Positions 1 to 8,555 of a stretch of 64,000 nt of DNA are shown in pieces. The DNA is taken from positions 62,001 through 126,000 of the forward strand of contig NZ_JAPDDS010000009.1 of the NCBI RefSeq assembly GCF_025950085.1, written 5' to 3'. The position numbers were made by a program, and so were the translations under genes. The stretch comes from Luteolibacter flavescens. Lineage in GTDB: Bacteria > Verrucomicrobiota > Verrucomicrobiia > Verrucomicrobiales > Akkermansiaceae. Each line of letters starts with the position of its first letter. Within the stretch, counting starts at the first letter, position 1. Under the pieces are notes generated by a model. That model saw only the letters and a list, made by a program, of their open reading frames with translations, made no database searches and had not been told where the DNA came from.

Positions 1-553
1 AGCTGTTGCGAGCGAGCTGCATCGTCAGCGTCGAGGCCCCCTGGGCCACGCCGCCGCGCTTGAAATTCTGCACCATCGCCCGGCCCACGCCGATCCAGTC
101 CACGCCGTGGTGGGTGTAGAAGCGTTTGTCCTCGCGCGCCAGGATTGCGAAAATGAAGTCCTGCGACACGTCCTCCACGCGGATCACGTCGCGCTTTTCG
201 CCATGGATGCGGCCGAGTTCCTCGCCGCGGCGGTCGTAGATCACCGTCCGCTCCGGCATTTCCGCCACCTTTGCCATGTCGAAGGGCTGGGCGCGGATGA
301 AATAAAATCCTCCCAGCAGCAGGGCTGCGTAGAGTCCCGCAATCGCCGGGTCTCCCAGCAGCCTCAGCGGGATGCGGACGAACTTCGGCAGCGGCGAGAT
401 CAGCCCGTGGAAAATGAGGAAGGGCCAGAACAGGATCACCGTGCCGAGGCCGGTGGATTTCCTTGGTACATCGGACTTCTTGCGGTTGGACGAGCGCTGG
501 TCGGAAAATTTTCCGGTTGGGCTGCCGGGGTCCTTCGGGGATGATTTCGGCAT
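1..553 (-). CDS. Class A penicillin-binding protein (1A family), 5' part only
   Basis: This is the first 184 residues of a bifunctional peptidoglycan glycosyltransferase/transpeptidase; the gene runs off the left edge. A basic, proline-rich cytoplasmic tail is followed by hydrophobic segments at about residues 35-50 and 75-90. The start of the GT51 glycosyltransferase domain follows. It shows the diagnostic motif EDKRFYTHHGVDWIGVGRA with the catalytic Glu, then QGASTLTMQLARN, the second GT51 signature. The transpeptidase half lies outside the window. The ATG at 551-553 is the only start that keeps the basic tail and membrane anchor. The gene is divergent from the HtrA-like protease at 654. 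The family call is firm; the subtype (1A rather than 1C) is less sure. Confidence 0.9.
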   Translation of the reverse strand, partial: MPKSSPKDPGSPTGKFSDQRSSNRKKSDVPRKSTGLGTVILFWPFLIFHGLISPLPKFVRIPLRLLGDPAIAGLYAALLLGGFYFIRAQPFDMAKVAEMPERTVIYDRRGEELGRIHGEKRDVIRVEDVSQDFIFAILAREDKRFYTHHGVDWIGVGRAMVQNFKRGGVAQGASTLTMQLARNS

Positions 554-653
554 GGACGTGGAGAACTTAGCGCGGATGGTCTGCGGAGGCGATGGCGATA
601 TCGCACCTCAAACAAAGGCGCGCGAGTGTGTCGCTCTGACATGTGAGAAAGCG

Positions 654-1646
654 ATGAAGCATCCGAGATTTTTCCATGGAGTGGCTGGAGCCGTCCTGGC
701 CCTGGCCTCGTTGCAGCCCGTCTGGTCCCGCGAGCCCGTGGGGTCCGTCGAGGACATACGCAAGCTTGAAGCCAAGATCGAGGCCGTGGCCGCCAAGGCC
801 ATGAAGTCCACCGTGGCCCTCATTTCCGAGGAAAGCGGCGCCTCCGGCTCTGGCGTCATCGTCACCGCGGACGGTCTCATTCTCACCGCCGCCCACGTCA
901 TCGAGGGCGCGGAAGCGGTCACCGTCGTCTTCCCGGACGGCAAGCAGGTGAAAGGCAAGGTCCTCGGCGCGAACCTCTCCAAGGACATCGGCATGGTCCA
1001 GATGGAGGACAAGGGCCCGTGGCCCTTCATGGAGCGCGGCGAATCCGGCCCGCTTGAGGCAGGGGACTGGGTCATCGCCATGGGCCACTCGACCGGCTTC
1101 GACCCCGCCCGCACCCCGCCGGTGCGCTTTGGCTCCGTCGTTTCGGATGGCCCGGGGAATTTCCTCACCACCGACTGCACCCTCATCGGCGGTGACTCCG
1201 GTGGACCGCTTTTCGATCTCGATGGCAAGGTCGTGGGAATCAACTCCTCCATCGGCGTCTCCCTGAAGAACAACAACCACGCCGGCGTGGACGGCTTCAA
1301 GGAAGACTGGAAGCGCCTCATCGACGGGGAAGTGTGGGGCCGTCTCCAGATGGACCCCATGGCAAACTCCGAGCGGGCCGTCATGGGCATCGAGCTCGGC
1401 GGCCCGGTCCGCGGCGGCGGCATCGTCATCGCCGGGGTCAGCGAGCATGCCTCGAAGGCGGGTCTTCGCCCGAATGACATCCTCGTCACCGTGGAGGGAA
1501 ACAAGGTCCGCGACGGCCGCGCCCTCCAGCTCTACCTCGCGAAGAAGCAGGCAGGCGAGAAGGTGAAGGTCGGCGTCCTCCGTGGAGGAAATGAAAAGCC
1601 GGTCGAGCTTGAGATCGAATTGAAGCAAAGGAATCAGATTCGTTGA
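654..1646 (+). CDS. HtrA/DegP-like exported serine protease with PDZ domain
   Basis: This is a trypsin-fold periplasmic protease of about 330 residues. An N-terminal signal-like segment (residues 8-24) leads to a coiled stretch and then the protease domain. The triad is visible: His81 in LTAAHV, Asp111 in SKDIGMV and Ser182 in GGDSGGPL. One PDZ domain covers about residues 235-325. The reading frame is open further upstream, but the ATG at 654 directly precedes the signal segment and leaves a normal divergent spacer to the penicillin-binding protein. The next gene (1673) is a divergent paralogue 26 bases downstream and is probably co-transcribed. The likely role is envelope protein quality control; the substrate is unknown. 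Confidence 0.85.
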   Translation: MKHPRFFHGVAGAVLALASLQPVWSREPVGSVEDIRKLEAKIEAVAAKAMKSTVALISEESGASGSGVIVTADGLILTAAHVIEGAEAVTVVFPDGKQVKGKVLGANLSKDIGMVQMEDKGPWPFMERGESGPLEAGDWVIAMGHSTGFDPARTPPVRFGSVVSDGPGNFLTTDCTLIGGDSGGPLFDLDGKVVGINSSIGVSLKNNNHAGVDGFKEDWKRLIDGEVWGRLQMDPMANSERAVMGIELGGPVRGGGIVIAGVSEHASKAGLRPNDILVTVEGNKVRDGRALQLYLAKKQAGEKVKVGVLRGGNEKPVELEIELKQRNQIR

Positions 1647-1672
1647 ACGTAAGCGATTTCGTCCCATCCATC

Positions 1673-2923
1673 ATGAAAACAAGTCTTCTAGCGACCGCAC
1701 TTCACGCCGCTCTCCTGACCGGCGCGTATGCCCAGGGCAGTGACGATGTCCCGCTGATGCGCCCGGAGGAAGCCGAGACCGTCCAGCGCCAGGCGATGCA
1801 ATTCATTGATGCCGTGCGCCCGTCCGTGCGCCCGGTGGTCCCGTCCACCGTATGGGTCTGGGCGGATACCGGCAGCGGGAAGCGCTCCGTGGCCTACGGA
1901 ACCATCGTGCAGGACGGCACGAAGGCCCTCACGAAGTGGAGTGAGATCGCCATGGCCCGCGGCCCCATCCAGGTGGTTGGCGGCGATGGTGCGACCGCGA
2001 AGGCGAAGGTGATCGGCGTCTATCAGGAGGAGGATCTCGCCCTGCTCCAGCTCGATGGCGCGCAATATCACCCCGTGAGTTTCAATGCCTTGGCGGCGCC
2101 GAAGCTCGGTCGCTTCCTCATCGCCGCCTCGCCGGATGACACGCCCGTCAGCGTCGGCGTCGTGGCCGTAGAGGCGCGCTCCCTGCGCGAGAAGGACCAG
2201 GCATTCCTCGGCGTGATCGCGAATACCGATCCGCCGGCCAAGGGCCTGCGAATCGAGAGTGTCGAGGACGGCAGTGCCGCTGCGGATGCAGGCCTGCAGA
2301 AGGGCGATCTCATCCTCTCCGTGGGTGGCCGGGATGTCGGCGGTCTCATCGAGCTGAAGTCAGTGCTTTCCGCCTATCGCCCCGGTGACTCCGTGGAAAT
2401 CCGCTTTGACCGGAAGGGTGAGGAAATCACCCTCAAGGCCGAGCTCAAGGAGCGCGGCGCGAATTTCCCCGGCTTCCCCAATGGCCGTCTCAGTCAGATG
2501 GAGCGCATGGGATCGAAGGAAAAGGGTCTTAGCATCGTCCGCGAAGGCTTCCCCACCGCCATCCAGACCGACCTCCGCGTCGGGCGCGAGCAGTGCGGCG
2601 GTCCTGTCGTCGATCTCGACGGGAATCTCGTCGGCATCTCCATCGCCCGTGCCGACCGCACGCGCAGCTTCGTGATTCCTGCCAAGCACATCCAAGACTT
2701 GCTCTCCCGCGAGCCCGTCTCCGCGGAAGTCGCCCAGGCTGCCATGGAGGAGGAAGAGGCGAACCGCCGCCAGCAGGTCCGTCAGAATCTGCCTCCGCAG
2801 CAGAACGTCCCCCGCGCCATCCCCGCACCCCGCGGAGCCGCCGAGAACCTCCGCCGGAATCTGGAAGAAATGGAACTCCTCATGGAACGCATGCGGGCGG
2901 AGATGGATGGGCTGGAGGAGTGA
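1673..2923 (+). CDS. Protease-like PDZ protein with degraded catalytic triad
   Basis: This exported protein of 416 residues (signal peptide about 1-20) is a paralogue of the upstream HtrA-like protease. The N-terminal barrel keeps the region that normally holds the catalytic Asp (EEDLALLQL, Asp121). Where LTAAHV is expected it has LTKWSEI, so the His is missing. The serine motif reads REQCGGPVVDL, placing Cys308 at the nucleophile position. A PDZ domain (about 175-262) sits between the two halves of the protease fold instead of after it. The C-terminus (345-416) is Glu/Arg-rich and probably coiled coil. It is likely a non-catalytic scaffold or regulator of its neighbour. The ATG at 1673 was chosen because it starts the signal peptide. 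Confidence 0.75.
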   Translation: MKTSLLATALHAALLTGAYAQGSDDVPLMRPEEAETVQRQAMQFIDAVRPSVRPVVPSTVWVWADTGSGKRSVAYGTIVQDGTKALTKWSEIAMARGPIQVVGGDGATAKAKVIGVYQEEDLALLQLDGAQYHPVSFNALAAPKLGRFLIAASPDDTPVSVGVVAVEARSLREKDQAFLGVIANTDPPAKGLRIESVEDGSAAADAGLQKGDLILSVGGRDVGGLIELKSVLSAYRPGDSVEIRFDRKGEEITLKAELKERGANFPGFPNGRLSQMERMGSKEKGLSIVREGFPTAIQTDLRVGREQCGGPVVDLDGNLVGISIARADRTRSFVIPAKHIQDLLSREPVSAEVAQAAMEEEEANRRQQVRQNLPPQQNVPRAIPAPRGAAENLRRNLEEMELLMERMRAEMDGLEE

Positions 2924-2928
2924 ATGAT

Positions 2929-3475
2929 CTCCAAAGGGCCAACGGCCCGGCCATCCCTCAGCCCGGGTCGAAGGCCCGGGAAAACGGATGCCGCGCCCGT
3001 GGCGGCCTGTAGGGCCGCGATAGGTGGGCGGCCCTTGTGCCGTGACACGCCGCCGGTGGAACGCGTCACGCCGCCGGTGGAACGGGATACGCCACCTGTC
3101 ATCAAGGCGCGTGGTGCAGACCTTGTGCAGCTCGTCTCCAAAGGGCCAACGGCCCGGCCATCCCTCAGCCCGGGTCGAAGGCCCGGGAAAACGGACGCCG
3201 CGCCCGTGGCGGCCTGTAGGGCCGCGATACTTGGGCGGCCCTTGTGACGTGCCACGCCGCCGGAGGAACGCGTCATGTCGCCGGTCCAACGTGACACGCT
3301 GCCTGTCATCAAGGCGCGTTGTGCAGCCCGTTCCAAAGGGCCAACGGCCCGGCCATCCCTCAGCCCGGGTCGAAGGCCCGGGAAAACGGGCACCGTGCCC
3401 ACGGCGGCCTGTAGGGCCGCGATACGTGGGCGGCCCTTGTGACGTGACACGCCGCCGGTCGAAACACGTCACATC
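2929..3475. repeat. Three tandem GC-rich hairpin repeats
   Basis: Three direct copies start at 2929, 3136 and 3331, with period 207 then 195 bases; the third is cut short near 3475. Each copy contains the palindromes GGGCCAACGGCCC and CCCGGGTCGAAGGCCCGGG, then GGCGGCCTGTAGGGCCGC, and ends with several 'ACGCCGCCGGTSGAACG'-type words. All reading frames through the array are compositional artefacts. It fills most of the 2924-3835 gap between the protease-like gene and the end of ppk1. Confidence 0.85.
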
Positions 3476-3548
3476 CCCGTCCTCCGAAATCCTTGCTTCC
3501 AGCGACATCCGATTTCGGTCTCTCCCCGTTTGTTCCGGCGCTGCTCCT

Positions 3549-3636
3549 ATCGCGGCCCTTCAGGCCGCCATTCACGATCCGCCGGATACCCGGGCCTTCG
3601 ACCCGGGCTGAGGGATGGCCGGGCCGTTGGCCCTGA
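3549..3636. repeat. Inverted copy of the hairpin repeat
   Basis: This stretch carries the same GGCGGCC, CCCGGGCCTTCGACCCGGG and GGGCCGTTGGCCC blocks as the array at 2929-3475, but in reverse orientation. The region 2929-3636 could therefore fold into a long imperfect hairpin. Confidence 0.8.
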
Positions 3637-3645
3637 AGAGCACGA

Positions 3646-3717
3646 CCGGTCGCACGGGCAGGGCCGGTCGTAGGGGCAGGGCCGGTCACGAGGGCAAGGG
3701 CCGATCGCAAGGGCAAG
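3646..3717. repeat. Four-unit 18-bp minisatellite
   Basis: Four head-to-tail units of 18, 18, 19 and 17 bases begin at 3646, 3664, 3682 and 3701. They are variants of CCGGTCGNANGGGCAGGG and directly follow the inverted hairpin copy. No ORF uses them. Confidence 0.8.
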
Positions 3718-3835
3718 CCGCCCGATTCATCCCGTAGCGCAGCGCAAAGGATGAGCAATTCCACGATCCCACGTGAAACCGTTGGGGCCGTTGGTTCTTT
3801 GGCCCGGCATTTTTCGCCCCGCTCCCGTCAGCTTC

Positions 3836-5926
3836 TCACTTCGGCCGATGCGGCTCGAAGGTCATGGCTCGCTCGTGGTCCCGGGCCTTTGCCGCCCGGC
3901 GGGCTTCCTTGAAGAAATGCTCCTGCGCGCGGAATTTCTTCACGCCCGGTCCCGGCTTCAAGCGCTCGGCCGAGCCATCCGGCAGGATCTTCGATGCCTG
4001 CACGTTGTCCTGGAAAAACGACTCCAGGATCCGCAGCAGGCGCCGCCGCGCGCGGCTGTCCTCGATGGGCACCATCAGTTCCACGCGGCGGTCGAGATTC
4101 CGGCCCATCCAGTCCGCGGACGCGATGAAGATTTCCGGGTCGCCGCCGTGGTGGAAGTAGAAGATCCGCGCATGCTCCAGATATCGGTCGATCACCGAGA
4201 CCACGCGGATGTGCTTCGAGAACTTCGCGTCGCCCGTCTTCAGGCAGCAGATGCCGCGGACGTTCAGGTTGATCTCCACCCCGGCCTTCGACGCCTGATA
4301 GAGCGCGGCGATGATGTCCGGGTCCTGCAGCGAATTCACCTTCGCCAGGATGCGGGCCGGTTCGCCCTGGCGAGCACGCTCGGCCTCGGACGCGATCAGG
4401 TCCAGCAGCCGCGGCTTCATCGCTGTCGGGGCGGGCACCAGCCGCTGGAAGCGCAGCAGCTTCGACCGGCCGGTCACCGCATTGAAGAAAAGCGAAGCAT
4501 CCGCGCCGTACTCCGGGCGGCAGCTCAGCAGCGAGATATCCGTGTAGAGGCGCGCCGTGCTCTCGTTGTAGTTCCCCGTGCCGAGGTGGACGTAGCGGCG
4601 CAGGCGGCCCTCCTCGCGGCGCACCACCAGGCAGATTTTCGCGTGCGTCTTCAGGCCCTTCACGCCATAGACGATCTGTGCGCCCGCCCGCTGGAGCTCC
4701 TCCGCGCGCAACAGGTTCCGCGCCTCGTCGAAGCGGGCCTTCAGCTCCACCAGCACCGTCACCGCCTTGCCATTCTCCGCCGCGCGGATCAGCGCGTCGA
4801 TGATGCGGGACTGCTTCGCCGTGCGATACAGCACCTGCTTGATGGAGACCACATGCGGATCGTCCGCGGCCTCCTCGATGAAGCGCATCACCGGCTCGAA
4901 GCTCTCGTAGGGATGGTGCAGCAGCACGTCGCGGCGGCCGATCGCGTCAAACATGGAGTCGCCCGGCTCGATGTCCGGCGATTGCTGTGACGGCCAATCC
5001 TCATCCCGCAGGTGGTCGAAGCCCGGCGTGAATGCCAGATCCATGAATCCGGAAAGCGCCAGCGGCCCGGCGAGCCGATAGGTGCCCTCGGAGGGTGCGC
5101 CGCAGACTTCCTGGATCACCTTCGCCAGATCGCGCGGCATGCTCGCGGGCAGCTCCAGTCGCACGGTGTCGGAGAGCTTTCGCGCGGCCAGCACTTCCTC
5201 CATCTCGCCCGCCAGGTCGGCGGCGTCGTCCTCCTGCACGGCGATGTCGCCATTCCGCGTCACTCGGAAGCACGCCGTGGCATCCACATCCTCGCCGGGG
5301 AAAAGCTCGCCAGCATGGAGCGCCACCACGTCCTCGATGAGCATGAAAGACACACCCTCGCCATCTCCTACAGGGATGCGGCGGCCGAGTCCGTCAGGGA
5401 TGGGGATCAGCGCGTGGCGGATCGCCCCGGTCTCGGTGTCGGAAATGCGGCAGGCCACGATGAGCTGTAGCGCGGGCACCAGCGGCGGCTCCTCGCCCGG
5501 CACCACGGCCAGCGGCGTCAGCAGCGGCGAGATCGAGTCATGGAAAGCCTCCGCCACCTTGTTCGCCTGTGCGGGAGAGAGGCTCTTCGCATCCAGCAGG
5601 CGGATGCCCGCCTCCTGCAGCGCGGGGGTCAGCACCTGCGTGAAGAGCGAGTATTGATCCTCCGTCATCTGCTGCACCCGCTTGCGGATCGCCGCGAGCT
5701 GTTGCGCCGGTGTCAGGCCGGAGGGGTCCGGATTCTTCCGCCCGCTGCGCCGCATCAGGATCAGGCTGCCGACGCGGACCTGGAAGAACTCGTCCATGTT
5801 CGACGCGCTGATCGCGAGGAATTTCACGCGCTCCAGCAGCGGCAGGTCACCGCGCAGCGCCTCGTTCAGCACGCGCTGGTTGAATTCCAGCCAGGATAGC
5901 TCGCGGTTGATGAAGGGGAGCGACAT
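3836..5926 (-). CDS. ppk1: Polyphosphate kinase 1
   Basis: It reversibly transfers the gamma-phosphate of ATP to a growing polyphosphate chain. At 696 residues it is close to the usual family length. It opens with the conserved NRELSWLEFNQRVL, followed by the head-domain signature SNMDEFFQVRVG. The phospholipase-D-like C-terminal half holds the autophosphorylated His in GLKTHAKICLV, then YVHLGTGNYNESTA, and the second conserved His in YLEHARIFYF. These motifs are intact, so the enzyme should be active. It lies 131 bases downstream of the ppx-like gene on the same strand and near a divergent PPK2 gene, making a compact polyphosphate locus. The hairpin-repeat array lies beyond its 3' end. Confidence 0.96.
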   Translation of the reverse strand: MSLPFINRELSWLEFNQRVLNEALRGDLPLLERVKFLAISASNMDEFFQVRVGSLILMRRSGRKNPDPSGLTPAQQLAAIRKRVQQMTEDQYSLFTQVLTPALQEAGIRLLDAKSLSPAQANKVAEAFHDSISPLLTPLAVVPGEEPPLVPALQLIVACRISDTETGAIRHALIPIPDGLGRRIPVGDGEGVSFMLIEDVVALHAGELFPGEDVDATACFRVTRNGDIAVQEDDAADLAGEMEEVLAARKLSDTVRLELPASMPRDLAKVIQEVCGAPSEGTYRLAGPLALSGFMDLAFTPGFDHLRDEDWPSQQSPDIEPGDSMFDAIGRRDVLLHHPYESFEPVMRFIEEAADDPHVVSIKQVLYRTAKQSRIIDALIRAAENGKAVTVLVELKARFDEARNLLRAEELQRAGAQIVYGVKGLKTHAKICLVVRREEGRLRRYVHLGTGNYNESTARLYTDISLLSCRPEYGADASLFFNAVTGRSKLLRFQRLVPAPTAMKPRLLDLIASEAERARQGEPARILAKVNSLQDPDIIAALYQASKAGVEINLNVRGICCLKTGDAKFSKHIRVVSVIDRYLEHARIFYFHHGGDPEIFIASADWMGRNLDRRVELMVPIEDSRARRRLLRILESFFQDNVQASKILPDGSAERLKPGPGVKKFRAQEHFFKEARRAAKARDHERAMTFEPHRPK

Positions 5927-5999
5927 GGGAAATAGAGATGGAAGACGGGGAGAGGAAGATAGTGGATTACAGGCAATCGTGCGGTGCGGGCGGCTTCGG

Positions 6000-6034
6000 G
6001 CGGATGGCTTCCGGCAGTCTCATCTGCCATCCGC
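6000..6034. repeat. Hairpin between ppx-like gene and ppk1
   Basis: GCGGATGG (6000-6007) pairs with CCATCCGC (6027-6034) in the spacer. The surrounding sequence repeats degenerate 'GATGGCGGATGGCAGATG'-like words. It could slow or partly end transcription before ppk1. No T-run follows on either strand, so a terminator role is not established. Confidence 0.4.
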
Positions 6035-6057
6035 GATCCGCCATCTAACATCTCCCG

Positions 6058-7605
6058 CTACCCCGCGTCATCGATGACCACTTCGAGCCCGAAGACCTGC
6101 TCGAAGAGATCCGCCTTCGACGCCATCGCCAACCGTTCCACCGCGGCATCTGTCACCCCGGGAAGCACCAGCCGCAAGCGGCGTTCGTCGCGGCGCAGCA
6201 GGATCTCGTGGATGCGCTGGTCGTGCGTTCGCTCCAGGGCGTCCGCCACGCGCAGCAGCGCGGAGAGCTTCGCCACGCGGATGCGGTCCACGGTGTCCAG
6301 CGCGCGGTAGTTCGGGTGGTCGATCCGCGGGCCGGAGTGGCGGTGGTAGCGGGCGATCATCGCGATCATGTTGATGTCCAGCCGGTCGAGCCCGAAGATC
6401 TCGCTGTTCAGGATGATATACTCGGAGTGCTTGTGGTGCGCGCGCGGGCTGACGTAGGTGCCCACCTCGTGGAGGATGGCCGCCACTTGCAGCAGCATCG
6501 CATCGTGCTTCGTCATGCCGTGCAGGTCCTGCAGCTCGGTGAAGAGATGCTGGCAGATCTTCCCCACGTGCTCGCCGTGGCGCGGATCGGACTGGTAGCG
6601 TGACGCCAGGATCTTCGCCGAGCGCAGCACCTCCTGGTCCAGCGTGCCGGCCAGGCTGCCGGACACCAGCAGGTCCAGCAGGATGCCCTGCTCGTAGTCG
6701 CTGGCCGGGATGTGCAGCTCTTTCAGGCCAAAGGTCTCGGCGATCGCCAGATTTGTCTCCAGCGCGGGCAGCAGCGCCTCCGCCGTCTGGTAGTCGATCT
6801 GGTAGCGGTTCACCAGGTCCAGCTCGCTCATCTGGGAAGCCTCCAGCGCCAGCTTTTGCAGCGCCTTCGTGGAGACCGCCGTGCCGCCCTTGGAAAGATA
6901 GCGCGCGATCTGCTGGATCTCGTAGCCGATGACCACCAGGCCCTCGAGCTCCACGTCGTGATAGTCGAAGCGCATCTGCGCGAGATTCCCCGATGTGTGC
7001 TCGCGGATCACCCGCAGCATCGCCGGGCCCTCGGCATGGGACGCGTCCGTGGCCTCGCGCGTGCGATGCGTGCCCAGCCGGTAGCTGGTGTAGCGGGTGA
7101 TCGCGCTGTCTTGGAAAAGCAGCGCGCGGGTATTCCCCGGGCCCACGTGCACCACCAGCGCGCAGCGTCGCTTCATCGCCGGCGTGTCCTTCAGCCTCCG
7201 GCGTGTCTTCAGATAGATCAGGCGCGTCATCTCGCCATCGTCGATCGGTGTGATCGACAGCCCGCAGGCGATGTGGATGCGGTTCAGGAAGATGTCGTGA
7301 TTCGTCGCCTCGATGAGGATGTTCGTCGCCACCGCCCGGGTGATGTCGCGGCCGTCCGCACCGTATTCCGTCAGCGCGCTCTGATAGTCGCTCAGGATCT
7401 CCACGATGCGCTCGGTGGTCTCCGCGCTGATCTTTCCATGGCGGAAGACATCGCGGGCGAGGGAGACGGGCTGCTCCAGGAAATCCACCGCCACGTGGGT
7501 TCCATTCGGCTGGGTCTCGGCGACCAGCATGGACACGGAACTGGCCCCGACGTGGATCGCGGTGACGAGCGAACCGGTGGCGTCGGAAACAGGCGTGGCT
7601 GGCAT
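6058..7605 (-). CDS. Ppx/GppA-family protein with HD-like C-terminal domain, altered phosphate loops
   Basis: At 515 residues it matches exopolyphosphatase Ppx in length and layout: an actin-like ATPase fold (about 15-310) and a C-terminal HD-type domain containing ILHEVGTYVSP and HHKHSEYI. The phosphate-binding motifs are unusual. The first loop reads IHVGASSVSM instead of a D-x-G-S-N-S type, and the second reads VVHVGPGNTRAL instead of D-I-G-G-G-S-T-E. Both acidic residues are replaced by His. The Glu region is PIDDGEMTRLI. It may have low or altered hydrolase activity or act as a polyphosphate or nucleotide sensor. The ATG at 7605 is preferred over an in-frame TTG at 7641 because that TTG is part of a -35 box. 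Confidence 0.8.
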   Translation of the reverse strand: MPATPVSDATGSLVTAIHVGASSVSMLVAETQPNGTHVAVDFLEQPVSLARDVFRHGKISAETTERIVEILSDYQSALTEYGADGRDITRAVATNILIEATNHDIFLNRIHIACGLSITPIDDGEMTRLIYLKTRRRLKDTPAMKRRCALVVHVGPGNTRALLFQDSAITRYTSYRLGTHRTREATDASHAEGPAMLRVIREHTSGNLAQMRFDYHDVELEGLVVIGYEIQQIARYLSKGGTAVSTKALQKLALEASQMSELDLVNRYQIDYQTAEALLPALETNLAIAETFGLKELHIPASDYEQGILLDLLVSGSLAGTLDQEVLRSAKILASRYQSDPRHGEHVGKICQHLFTELQDLHGMTKHDAMLLQVAAILHEVGTYVSPRAHHKHSEYIILNSEIFGLDRLDINMIAMIARYHRHSGPRIDHPNYRALDTVDRIRVAKLSALLRVADALERTHDQRIHEILLRRDERRLRLVLPGVTDAAVERLAMASKADLFEQVFGLEVVIDDAG

Positions 7606-7612
7606 CGCCCGA

Positions 7613-7641
7613 AAGACAGCGCGGGAACCCCCGGCTTTCAA
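7613..7641 (-). promoter_or_regulatory. Predicted promoter of the ppx-like gene
   Basis: On the minus strand TTGAAA (7641-7636), a 17-base spacer and TGTCTT (7618-7613) end 7 bases before the ATG at 7605. The -10 match is weak, but the geometry equals that of other promoters in this window and predicts a leaderless mRNA. Confidence 0.45.
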
Positions 7642-7720
7642 TGACGAATGTGTGACGGACCATCCCTAAAGCGACTCCATGCTTGCCAAGGGCTGGCACT
7701 CGCCCGGAACATGGAACCCG

Positions 7721-8545
7721 ATGAAAATCGGCGACGCGCTGAAGCACTACCGGGTGAAGCCCGGCGGGAAGGTGGATCTCTCCGCTCTGGATGCGGGCGA
7801 TTTCTCGCTCTTCCCCGAGGGCGGGAAGGGGGCCTCCGTGGAGGTCTTCAACCAGCTCCGCGACGAGCTCCAGTCTCTCCAGAAGGTGCTCTACGCGCAG
7901 AACAAGCACCGCGTGCTGGTGGTGCTGCAGGCCATGGACACCGGAGGGAAGGACGGCTGCGTGAAGCACGTCTTTTCCCAAGTGGACCCGCAGGGGCTTG
8001 CCGTGACCGCCTTCAAGAAGCCGAGCGAGGAGGACCTGGCGCACGATTTCCTCTGGCGCGTGCATCCCCACGTCCCGGCGAACGGGCAGATCGCCATTTT
8101 CAACCGCAGCCACTATGAGGATATCCTGGCGGTGCGGGTGAAGAAGCTCTTCGGCGACGAGGTGTGGAAGCGCCGCTACCGCCATGTGGTCGAGTTCGAG
8201 CGCATGCTGGCGGAGGAGGGGACCACGATCATCAAGATGTTCCTCCACATCTCGAAGGACGAGCAAAAGCGCCGCTTGGAATCCCGCCTCGCGAATCCGG
8301 CGAAGTACTGGAAATTCAATCCCGACGATCTCTCGGACCGCGCCCGCTGGTCGGAATTCCAGACCGCCTACGAGGATCTCATCGAGAAGACCAGCACCGA
8401 GCAGGCCCCGTGGTTCATCATTCCCGCAAACCGGAAGTGGTACCGTAACCTCATCGTCGCCCGCATTTTGGTAGATACCCTGCGCGGGCTGAAGATGGAT
8501 TTCCCGACGGTGAATTGGGACCCGCGCTCCGTGGTCATCGATTGA
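7721..8545 (+). CDS. PPK2-family polyphosphate:nucleotide phosphotransferase
   Basis: It transfers phosphate between polyphosphate and nucleotides, usually making NTP or NDP at the expense of polyphosphate. This is a single-domain, P-loop-kinase-like PPK2 of 274 residues from the ATG at 7721; an in-frame ATG at 7679 would add 14 residues. Visible motifs are the Walker A AMDTGGKDG, the Walker B FNRSHYEDIL and the lid segment ANPAKYWKFNPDDLSDR. C-terminal IIPANRKWYRNL is also typical. It is divergent from the ppx-like gene and close to ppk1, so the locus has synthesis, putative breakdown and nucleotide-regenerating arms. The nucleotide preference cannot be read from the sequence with confidence. 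Confidence 0.92.
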   Translation: MKIGDALKHYRVKPGGKVDLSALDAGDFSLFPEGGKGASVEVFNQLRDELQSLQKVLYAQNKHRVLVVLQAMDTGGKDGCVKHVFSQVDPQGLAVTAFKKPSEEDLAHDFLWRVHPHVPANGQIAIFNRSHYEDILAVRVKKLFGDEVWKRRYRHVVEFERMLAEEGTTIIKMFLHISKDEQKRRLESRLANPAKYWKFNPDDLSDRARWSEFQTAYEDLIEKTSTEQAPWFIIPANRKWYRNLIVARILVDTLRGLKMDFPTVNWDPRSVVID

Positions 8546-8555
8546 TCCGCATGGC

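Noticed and set aside
567-1667. Long minus-strand ORF opposite the HtrA-like protease
   Set aside because: It is the antisense shadow of a gene with a complete triad and PDZ domain. Its translation is His/Asp/Gly-rich noise with no motif.
3101-3112. Pho-box-like CTGTCATC near the polyphosphate locus
   Set aside because: Only one half-site is present and it lies inside the hairpin repeat, not upstream of any polyphosphate gene.
2929-3475. CRISPR array
   Set aside because: The units are about 200 bases, internally palindromic and only three in number, with no spacers of uniform length and no cas genes.
2360-3508. 382-residue minus-strand ORF and other ORFs through the hairpin array
   Set aside because: The ORFs exist in several frames because the repeat has no stops. 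The translations are simple Gly/Pro/Arg repeats of the DNA repeat period.
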